A stretch of 5,927 nucleotides of DNA from Lachnospiraceae bacterium UBA3643 (GTDB taxonomy: Bacteria; Bacillota; Clostridia; Lachnospirales; Lachnospiraceae): contig DFKO01000094.1 of assembly GCA_002373855.1 (NCBI GenBank), positions 1 through 5,927 of the forward strand. The letters are read 5' to 3'. Every line of letters begins with the position of its first letter. Position 1 is the first letter of the stretch. The notes under the pieces were generated by a model. That model saw nothing but the letters and a program-made list of their open reading frames with translations, searched no databases and was not told where the DNA came from. Both the position numbers and the translations under genes were made by a program. Shown here piece by piece: positions 1-5,414 of this stretch.

Positions 1-83
1 GTCTGTTTCTTTAATCGCAGAAGCAGTTTTTTAAACTTCTCATCAGGCTTGTATACCGGGATAATCACATCAACTTTTTTCAC
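1..83 (-). CDS. GT2-family glycosyltransferase, N-terminal fragment (cut by window edge)
   Basis: The first 27 complete codons of a glycosyltransferase that runs off the left edge. They read V(M)KKVDVIIPVYKPDEKF followed by KKLLLRLKKQ. The VDVIIPVYKPDEKF stretch is the first beta strand and nucleotide-binding turn of GT-A fold family 2 enzymes, and the Lys/Leu-rich helix after it also fits. The start is a GTG at 83-81: there is no in-frame ATG before the upstream in-frame stop at 145-143, and a GGAG Shine-Dalgarno (90-93) lies 6 bases upstream. Similar N termini occur in rhamnosyltransferase-like enzymes of Firmicutes polysaccharide loci, but the sugar cannot be told from so short a piece. 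The gene follows the LCP gene and its terminator (117-142) with no obvious promoter in the 33 bases between the hairpin U-tract and the start codon, so it is either read through or uses a promoter overlapping the hairpin. Confidence 0.82.
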   Translation of the reverse strand, partial: MKKVDVIIPVYKPDEKFKKLLLRLKKQ

Positions 84-89
84 TAAAGT

Positions 90-93
90 CTCC
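90..93 (-). promoter_or_regulatory. Shine-Dalgarno site deciding a GTG start
   Basis: The minus strand reads CCGGAG then six bases then GTG. This GGAG is what picks the GTG at 83-81 as the start of the left-edge glycosyltransferase, because no in-frame ATG is available. Confidence 0.7.
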
Positions 94-116
94 GGCTGAT
101 CATTGTCTTTATTCTT

Positions 117-142
117 AAAAGAGGGACCGCAACGGGTCCCTC
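117..142 (-). terminator. Intrinsic terminator after the LCP gene
   Basis: A perfect 8-bp stem, GAGGGACC (142-135 on the minus strand) with GGTCCCTC (128-121), closes a 6-base loop and is followed directly by TTTT (120-117). It lies 9 bases past the LCP stop codon. On the plus strand the same stem is followed by ATGA and a run of seven T (147-153), so it could in principle act in both directions, though no plus-strand gene points at it. The next glycosyltransferase starts only 33 bases beyond the U-tract, so termination here cannot be complete unless that gene has its own promoter. Confidence 0.85.
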
Positions 143-151
143 ATGATTTTT

Positions 152-1429
152 TTAGAGATATGGCGATGTATCTGCCGCTATCTTTTCACTGCATGTCTTA
201 ACGGTATCCGTAGGATCGTAATCGCTTATACCAAAGAGATACTCATGGAGGAGCGATACGTTTGTGGTTAAGTCTGTAGGTACTACGCAGCTGCCCTTAG
301 GTCCGATGGTTCCGCATACTCTGTAGTCAGCAAAGGGGAATCCCTCTGAACCTACAATATTGTACTGAGTGATGTTTGAAGCATACTCAAGTATGTCATT
401 AAGGTCAAATGATGTAGACACATTCTGGAATGAGTTTGAAGCTATCGTGCTGAGCGTAGATGCATTTACGCCCTTGGCCTTTTCAAGCATGAGTGTAAGG
501 ACTGTACGCTGTCTCTCTGTACGCTTAAAGTCATCGCCGGCTGTATATCTGATACGGCAGTAGCCGCATGCCTGGAGACCGTTTACGAGCTGGCTGCCCG
601 CACTGCTGATCGCTATATAATCATTGGTCCTGCCAAGGTCTTCTGCTATACAGTACTGATATGAGTTAAGATGAGGGATCTCCGCATCTGTCAGGTCAAG
701 TGTGATACCGCCCAGAGCATCTACTGTCTCAACCACGCCCTTAAATCCGACCGTTACATAATTTCTGATGTTAAGGTCCAGGTTCATGTTGAGCATCTGA
801 ATAGCCTGCTGGGGGCCGCCGAATGCATAAGCTGAGTTACATTTATTATACTCATCGTTGCTGAGGTTTAAATATGTATCACGGAACACACTGCAAAGCT
901 TTACTTCATGGGTCTGGTTGTTGATAGACGCGATGATGATTGTATCTGTACGTGTATTTATACTGAGGGCACCGTTACGGGCATCCACACCAAAGAGGAC
1001 TATCTGTGTATAGAGGTCTCCGACTGTGGTCTCCGTACCGTCTTCTGCTACGACAACGGTGCTGTTGATCTTTTCTTCTACCTCATCGGATACCAGAGTC
1101 TCCTGATTTAAGTTTACCTTTTCAGCCTGGGTACCCTTTGTCACCCACCAGAGGACTATACCGAGGACGCAGAGGATGATGATCTCAGCTGCAAAGAGGA
1201 TGATCCTGTTTCTCTTTTTTGCTGCCTGCTGCTTTTTGCTTAACTTCTTTTTCTTTTTGCCTGTACCTGTTCCGGTCTTGTTGCTGCCTGTTTTTCCGGA
1301 GCTGCTTTTACCGGTTCCTGATTTTTTCTTTTTTGGCGTCGGGGCGACTTCCTCGTAATCCTCGTACTCTACATACTCTTCATATTCATCGAATCCGTCG
1401 TATCCGTTGTTTCTGTTTTTGGTACTCAT
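152..1429 (-). CDS. LCP (LytR-CpsA-Psr) family cell-wall glycopolymer attachment protein
   Basis: A membrane-anchored phosphotransferase expected to move a polyprenyl-diphosphate-linked polymer onto peptidoglycan on the outer face of the membrane. Residues 1-75 are a cytoplasmic tail: acidic and tyrosine-rich up to about 28, then Lys/Gly/Ser/Thr low complexity (33-62) and a basic stretch before one membrane span (about 76-96). The LCP domain starts near 140 with LFGVDAR (145-151) and shows the family signatures: RTDT (160-163), SVFRDTY (180-186), NSAYAFGG (198-205), DALGGI (237-242) and RIRY...D..RTERQR (292-308), which carries the arginine and aspartate residues thought to bind diphosphate and metal. 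The predicted outer part has eight cysteines, which is unusual. The length of 425 is ordinary for the family with a long tail. The ATG at 1429 is the only in-frame start, but its Shine-Dalgarno is poor: AGGAAAGG lies 17 bases away. It sits 35 bases after the sugar transferase gene and is probably cotranscribed with it. Older annotations call such proteins transcriptional attenuators, which is likely wrong here. Confidence 0.93.
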   Translation of the reverse strand: MSTKNRNNGYDGFDEYEEYVEYEDYEEVAPTPKKKKSGTGKSSSGKTGSNKTGTGTGKKKKKLSKKQQAAKKRNRIILFAAEIIILCVLGIVLWWVTKGTQAEKVNLNQETLVSDEVEEKINSTVVVAEDGTETTVGDLYTQIVLFGVDARNGALSINTRTDTIIIASINNQTHEVKLCSVFRDTYLNLSNDEYNKCNSAYAFGGPQQAIQMLNMNLDLNIRNYVTVGFKGVVETVDALGGITLDLTDAEIPHLNSYQYCIAEDLGRTNDYIAISSAGSQLVNGLQACGYCRIRYTAGDDFKRTERQRTVLTLMLEKAKGVNASTLSTIASNSFQNVSTSFDLNDILEYASNITQYNIVGSEGFPFADYRVCGTIGPKGSCVVPTDLTTNVSLLHEYLFGISDYDPTDTVKTCSEKIAADTSPYL

Positions 1430-1464
1430 AACAAACTTTACTAAAACCTTTCCTAAATATAGAA

Positions 1465-2865
1465 CTAATATGCGTTTTTATTTATAAATCCCTTAAATAA
1501 AGTAAGGAACATTATTTTTATGTCAAAGAATATATTCCAGTTCTCTACATAATAGAGATCGTGCTCTATACGCTTTCTGATAGATGTGTTGCCGCGATAT
1601 CCGTTTATCTGGGCCCATCCGGTGATACCGGGTTTAACCTGGTGCTTTATCATGTATCTCGGGATCTCTTCCCTGAACTTTTCAACAAACTGGGGTCTCT
1701 CTGGTCTTGGTCCTACCAGGGACATCTGACCCACCAGTACGTTAAACATCTGGGGCAGCTCATCGAGGCTTGTCTTCCTTAGGAACCTGCCGACCTTAGT
1801 CACGCGCTCGTCGTCTTTCTTGGTCCATGCCTTTTCCTCATCAGCCTCATTTTGCATGATCATGGTACGGAATTTGTACATCTTAAAATTTTTGTTATGC
1901 AGGCCCACTCTCTCCTGGGAGAATATCACCGGGCCGCCGTCGCCGAGCTTGATCATGATAGCCGATACTATCATGATAGGTGAAAACAGTATGATGCAGA
2001 ATATCGATCCGACAAAATCCATGACTCTCTTTACACACGCATTAAGCGTATTGCTTAAGGGTACATGACGGATGTTTATGACTGCCAGTCCCGTCAGATC
2101 CTCTATATAAGGCCTCGTCGGGATGACTGAATTGTAGTCAGGTATAAACTTTGTATGGACGCCCGACTTTTCACATATATCAACTATCTCCTCAAGTCTG
2201 TCATAGTCTGACAGGGCCAGTGAGATACCGATCTCGTCAATCTTGTTTTCAGGGAGAATCACCTGGATGTTGTCTATACGTCCGAGGACCTTTACTCCCC
2301 TGTACATGGTACCTGCGGGGATGTGGTCATCAAGGATTCCGCATACATTGTATCCCCACTGGGGGTTATCAAGGATCCTGTTTATGTACCGCTCACATGC
2401 CCTCGAATATCCTACGAGGATCACATGCTTTATGTTGTAGCCGCCTTTTCTGATGGTACGGAGAAACAGGCGGATAAACTGCCTGATAATGATCTCGCCT
2501 ATTGTACACAGGGCAAAGAATATACCGTACATACTACGGGAAAAGTTTATCATCTTAAATAAGTAAAGACCAAATACAAAGATGACAAATCCCATGATGT
2601 TGGCTTTTATGATATTGTATATCTCCCTTCCGCTGCTGGAATATCTCTTGGAAGCGTAGAGCCCCGACAGATAAAACAGCACAAGATAAAGAGGTACTAT
2701 AAAATATAAGGCCCGAAAGTATGTCTCTCTCGAGAGATATGCTCCATGGACAGGCATAAAAATCCTGAACTTGATGTACCATGCCAGGAGATAGGTTCCT
2801 GCCACTACCACAGCATCGAGTACAACATGTATCCAGTTAAACACCCTCTGATTATCTCGTATCAT
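1465..2865 (-). CDS. Polyprenyl-phosphate hexose-1-phosphate transferase (WcaJ/CpsE-like priming enzyme)
   Basis: Starts the polysaccharide repeat by transferring a hexose 1-phosphate, probably from UDP-glucose or UDP-galactose, onto undecaprenyl phosphate at the inner membrane face. The 466 residues match the usual length of the large, poly-membrane-span members. Four hydrophobic spans lie at about 11-33, 52-70, 88-106 and 111-130, followed by a soluble Rossmann-like CoA-binding-type domain (about 145-255, with HVILVGYSRA near its start). A further hydrophobic segment (283-305) holds a proline break at 296, as in the re-entrant helix of PglC-type enzymes. The catalytic sugar-transferase domain has KFRTM (331-335), SLDELPQMFNVL (366-377) with the Asp368-Glu369 dyad, SLVGPRPE (382-389) and KPGITGWAQINGYRG (411-425). 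An in-frame TAA directly precedes the ATG, so the start is fixed, and MIRDNQ is typical of the family. The Shine-Dalgarno is weak (GGGTG). Glucose as substrate is inferred from the nearby phosphoglucomutase, not shown by the sequence. Confidence 0.93.
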   Translation of the reverse strand: MIRDNQRVFNWIHVVLDAVVVAGTYLLAWYIKFRIFMPVHGAYLSRETYFRALYFIVPLYLVLFYLSGLYASKRYSSSGREIYNIIKANIMGFVIFVFGLYLFKMINFSRSMYGIFFALCTIGEIIIRQFIRLFLRTIRKGGYNIKHVILVGYSRACERYINRILDNPQWGYNVCGILDDHIPAGTMYRGVKVLGRIDNIQVILPENKIDEIGISLALSDYDRLEEIVDICEKSGVHTKFIPDYNSVIPTRPYIEDLTGLAVINIRHVPLSNTLNACVKRVMDFVGSIFCIILFSPIMIVSAIMIKLGDGGPVIFSQERVGLHNKNFKMYKFRTMIMQNEADEEKAWTKKDDERVTKVGRFLRKTSLDELPQMFNVLVGQMSLVGPRPERPQFVEKFREEIPRYMIKHQVKPGITGWAQINGYRGNTSIRKRIEHDLYYVENWNIFFDIKIMFLTLFKGFINKNAY

Positions 2866-2894
2866 TTAACACCCGTTAAAGACGAAAAATCGTC
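2865..2894 (-). promoter_or_regulatory. Two abutting small hairpins in the leader of the sugar transferase gene
   Basis: On the minus strand GACGA-TTTT-TCGTC (2894-2881) is followed without a gap by TTTAAC-GGGT-GTTAAA (2880-2865), whose last base is the A of the ATG start. Both stems are perfect (5 and 6 bp, 4-base loops). The loop of the second one holds most of the weak Shine-Dalgarno GGGTG. The stems are short and the second is AU-rich, so a role in translation control is possible but unproven. The first stem is followed by only three U, which is too few for a good terminator. Confidence 0.4.
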
Positions 2895-2916
2895 ATTATG
2901 TAAACTAACGTTAAAT

Positions 2917-2945
2917 ATTTTATCTTAATTTGTGCCAAATTACAA
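2917..2945 (-). promoter_or_regulatory. Candidate sigma-A promoter for the sugar transferase and LCP genes
   Basis: On the minus strand a -35 TTGTAA (2945-2940, 4 of 6 to consensus) is separated by 17 bases from a -10 TAAAAT (2922-2917, 5 of 6). This predicts a start of transcription near 2910 and a leader of about 45 bases. The region lies in the AT-rich 91-base spacer between the 328-residue glycosyltransferase and the sugar transferase, the longest spacer in the window. A perfect 8-bp palindrome TAACGTTA (2906-2913) sits on the predicted start point. Confidence 0.5.
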
Positions 2946-2956
2946 CCAATTATATT

Positions 2957-3943
2957 TTATCCGAGGAATCGCCTTCCGCAGTTATATATCAGTTCCAGTT
3001 CAATACCCATGACCGTAGCCGGAGGTACATCGGAAAAGTCCACCCGTTTGCTGCTGCCGTCCCTTATGAGCTCAAAGCCTCTGCCGAGGCCCTCAAGGTA
3101 TGCTTTACCGAGACCCTTCTTACTAAAGTAGGCTGCCTTTATGATGATGCCCCATGTGATCAGGGGTATGTTAAATATTATCTGCCAGGTGGGCATATTT
3201 TTATATATAAGATATAGGCCGTTGGCTGCAGAGAGTCTTACCTTAAATTCATTATGTCTCGATCCGCTGACTCCACTGCCTGCATGATATACGACTGCAG
3301 AGGGTTCGTACATATTTTCATAACCTTTCAGTCTTGCCCTGTATCCGATATCCACATCTTCAAGATATGCAAAGTGGGCTTCATCAAAGAGCCCCAGCTC
3401 ATAGAGCAGTGTCTTTCTGTAGATGGCCGCGCCGCCGCATGCAGAGAATATACGGCATCTCTTTTTGCCATGGGTCTTTACCGGCTTGTCCTTATCGGGA
3501 GCAAATGCCCATCCGAGGGCGCAGTAGCAGTCGCCGGCGTCATCAATGAGATCCCTGTCATACATATTTACCATTTTAGCTGCTACGGAGAAGATATTTT
3601 TATCGGCCCGTATCGCCTTGTACATCCGGTATACAAAATCAGGCTCAGCCTCAGTATCGTTGTTTAAGAGGATCACATAATCAGCCTCTGCTGCCTTTAT
3701 GCCGTCATTTACGGATCTGCAAAAGCCGCCGTTTTCAGAGCGCTTTATAAATCTGAATTTCGGCAGTTCTTCGCCGTATGCATACTCAGCCTTTGCCTCC
3801 TCAAACGATCCGTCCGTAGAGCCGTCATCGATGACAATGACTTCAAACCTCTTTACGTTCTGATTTTTTAATGAAGCCAGACAGGCTTTTAAATATTTAT
3901 CTCCGTTATAATTCGGTATGACTACCGATACACGTAAATTCAT
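2957..3943 (-). CDS. GT2-family glycosyltransferase (rhamnosyltransferase-like)
   Basis: A cytoplasmic inverting glycosyltransferase that probably adds one sugar to the lipid-linked repeat unit. The 328 residues contain a GT-A domain: VSVVIPNYNG (5-14) and IDDGSTDGS (38-46) bind the nucleotide sugar, SENGGF (69-74) is conserved in the family, LLNNDTE (92-98) is the DXD-type metal site in its NND form, and YLEDVDIGYRAR (193-204) carries the likely catalytic base, followed by VVYHAGSGVSGS (217-228). This set resembles the WbbL/rhamnosyltransferase branch of GT2, but the donor sugar is not determined by these motifs. A hydrophobic stretch (about 254-273) may hold the enzyme at the membrane. The start codon overlaps the stop of the upstream glycosyltransferase as ATGA (3943-3940), and AGAGGA (3950-3955) gives a good Shine-Dalgarno 6 bases away, so the pair is translationally coupled. 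A 91-base spacer follows. Confidence 0.92.
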   Translation of the reverse strand: MNLRVSVVIPNYNGDKYLKACLASLKNQNVKRFEVIVIDDGSTDGSFEEAKAEYAYGEELPKFRFIKRSENGGFCRSVNDGIKAAEADYVILLNNDTEAEPDFVYRMYKAIRADKNIFSVAAKMVNMYDRDLIDDAGDCYCALGWAFAPDKDKPVKTHGKKRCRIFSACGGAAIYRKTLLYELGLFDEAHFAYLEDVDIGYRARLKGYENMYEPSAVVYHAGSGVSGSRHNEFKVRLSAANGLYLIYKNMPTWQIIFNIPLITWGIIIKAAYFSKKGLGKAYLEGLGRGFELIRDGSSKRVDFSDVPPATVMGIELELIYNCGRRFLG

Positions 3944-5334
3944 TCTGTTTCCTCTTTTGCATCGCTGCCACTGTTTAGATACTCACGGCAGTCAAACTGA
4001 GGGTCATACATCAGTTCAATGCCCTTCTGTTTTAATTTATTGCAAAAGGCTATACTTTTTCTGACCATCTCCCCGTCTTTTGCAGATGTCCTCACATCCT
4101 CATCAAGGGGATAGCTGTATCCTGTCTCCTGCTTAAAGAGTTCCTCATATTCCGGCCTGATCACCATATTTCTGATATCCAGGACGTCTGCCTCGTGCTT
4201 TAATACGGCGCCGTGCATGTATCCGGAGAAATGGATATTTAGTCCGTCATACTTTACCCTGCCCTTTCTGTCAGTGAGGCCGCCGACTATATGACCGTTT
4301 CTGATCACGGGGCCGCCGACTGCCACGACTTTCGGGCATGCCGTAAATATGTCAGTATCATAATCAACCCTGTAAAAGCCCTTATGCTTTAAATTCGAAA
4401 CTGTGGCTCCCGGGTTTTCTTTCTTTACATATTCCTCCAGGGCCTTTCGTCCGTTTTCGTAGGCGTACTCCTTGGCAGTAGTCGATGCTGCCGTAGACTC
4501 GCTGTGACATCTCCAGTGGTAGCATACGTGAGGTACGTGGAGTATAAAGTGACGGTAATCGTCGCCGTGCTTTTCCTTTGCATACTCAAAGCTCCTGAGG
4601 ATCAGATCATAGTCCTGGGCGCCGTCGTATGTCCCCCGCATCTTAAGATTCCTGATGACATCCTCGCGAAATACGGAAAAGTGACAGATATAATTGTTGC
4701 TCATGATAAGCTGACCGTCAGGCCGCTCTTTAATATGAGGCTCGTAGAAATGCTCTGCGTACTCGTCTGTCTTGTCCTCATCGGAGTATGCAAATACAGG
4801 ATCGCCAAATCGCTTTTTGCAGTCTACGATGGCCTTGACCATGTAGTAGAGACAGTCCCTGGTGAGCATGTCATCATGATCAAGGAGTCCTATATAGTCT
4901 CCGTTGCACATGGCGATGGCTCTGTTTGTATTTTCGGCTATACCGTCATTGGAGCCGATCCTCTTATATATAATGTTGCCGTACTGCTTGTTGTAATCCT
5001 TTACGATACGCTCGACAAAATCTGTCTTTGAAGCGTCGGCAATCACGATCTCAAAGTTTGTATATGACTGTTCCTCACATGAGAGCAGCATGTCCTCTAA
5101 AAATACAGGTCTGGTCTCATAAGTAGGCACGGCTATGGATATGAGAGGCCTGTACATAAAGGAGTCTGACTCATTTCTCTGGCTGAGGAGTTCTCCCTCT
5201 GTAGGCTCTGTGTATGTATACTTTGACTTTTTCTTTTCTTTAATGCGTTCTGCCGCAGCATACACAGTATCCGTCATACCGTTGTTTTTAAAGTAGTTAA
5301 CTGTTTTTTTGATATTAGAAATCGATAGGATCAT
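3940..5334 (-). CDS. GT2-family glycosyltransferase with long C-terminal extension
   Basis: A 464-residue cytoplasmic glycosyltransferase for polysaccharide repeat-unit assembly; donor and acceptor unknown. An N-terminal helical, Lys-rich segment (1-40) precedes a GT-A domain with SIAVPTYETRP (66-76), EIVIADAS (95-102), GIAENTNRAI (131-140), the metal site LLDHDDML (150-157) and YSDEDK (183-188), then QDYDLILR (about 241-248), the acceptor-side motif of this branch. YSDEDK enzymes are often large two-domain proteins. Here, after the first domain (to about 320), a tail of some 140 residues (GGPVIRNGHIVGG, then DRKGRVKYDGL and SGYMHGA) resembles the distal half of a second GT-A domain without its nucleotide-binding half. 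I could not align this, so it is inference. The start at 5334 has AAAGGA (5342-5347) 7 bases upstream, and the N-terminal helix is usual in the family, which supports it over Met20. The gene begins 20 bases after the terminator of the phosphoglucomutase gene and ends in an ATGA overlap with the next glycosyltransferase. Confidence 0.9.
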   Translation of the reverse strand: MILSISNIKKTVNYFKNNGMTDTVYAAAERIKEKKKSKYTYTEPTEGELLSQRNESDSFMYRPLISIAVPTYETRPVFLEDMLLSCEEQSYTNFEIVIADASKTDFVERIVKDYNKQYGNIIYKRIGSNDGIAENTNRAIAMCNGDYIGLLDHDDMLTRDCLYYMVKAIVDCKKRFGDPVFAYSDEDKTDEYAEHFYEPHIKERPDGQLIMSNNYICHFSVFREDVIRNLKMRGTYDGAQDYDLILRSFEYAKEKHGDDYRHFILHVPHVCYHWRCHSESTAASTTAKEYAYENGRKALEEYVKKENPGATVSNLKHKGFYRVDYDTDIFTACPKVVAVGGPVIRNGHIVGGLTDRKGRVKYDGLNIHFSGYMHGAVLKHEADVLDIRNMVIRPEYEELFKQETGYSYPLDEDVRTSAKDGEMVRKSIAFCNKLKQKGIELMYDPQFDCREYLNSGSDAKEETE

Positions 5335-5354
5335 CTGTGTTTCCTTTTAGACAT

Positions 5355-5390
5355 AATTAAAACCACACCGGGCTGCCCCGGCATGGTTTT
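5355..5390 (-). terminator. Intrinsic terminator after the phosphoglucomutase gene
   Basis: On the minus strand AAAACCATGCCGGG (5390-5377) pairs with CCCGGTGTGGTTTT (5372-5359) around the 4-base loop GCAG, ending in a short U-rich run (TTTTAATT). The 14-bp stem is continuous only in minus-strand RNA, where the two central positions are G-U wobbles. In plus-strand RNA they are A-C mismatches. This orients the element as the terminator of the phosphoglucomutase gene, whose stop is 24 bases upstream. The tract after the stem is short, which may leave some read-through into the glycosyltransferase that starts at 5334. Confidence 0.85.
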
Positions 5391-5414
5391 GTAAATCAAA
5401 GGTTTTTCGTCCGA

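Noticed and set aside
115..144. Nine-codon minus-strand frame (MRDPLRSLF) running through the terminator hairpin
   Set aside because: No ribosome binding site precedes it and its sequence is dictated by the hairpin; an attenuator peptide is not supported.
1176..1358. Plus-strand Phe/Leu/Pro-rich open frame that looks like a membrane peptide
   Set aside because: It is the antisense reading of the Lys-rich low-complexity tail of the LCP gene; the hydrophobic look is a by-product of AAA/AAG codons read in reverse.
1461..1490. Possible -10 (TATATT) between the sugar transferase and LCP genes
   Set aside because: No acceptable -35 at 16-18 bases upstream, and the 35-base spacing fits cotranscription.
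3254..3667. Plus-strand open frame of 137 codons and similar plus-strand frames over the other genes
   Set aside because: All overlap minus-strand genes with clear catalytic motifs and show no recognisable protein features.
4504..5031. Plus-strand open frame of 175 codons
   Set aside because: It lies wholly inside the conserved minus-strand glycosyltransferase gene, has no family motifs, and mirrors its codon pattern. It is a shadow frame.
5331..5354. Seven-codon minus-strand frame (MSKRKHR) whose stop overlaps the start of the 464-residue glycosyltransferase
   Set aside because: Its ATG sits directly after the terminator U-tract without a Shine-Dalgarno, so a leader peptide is not supported.
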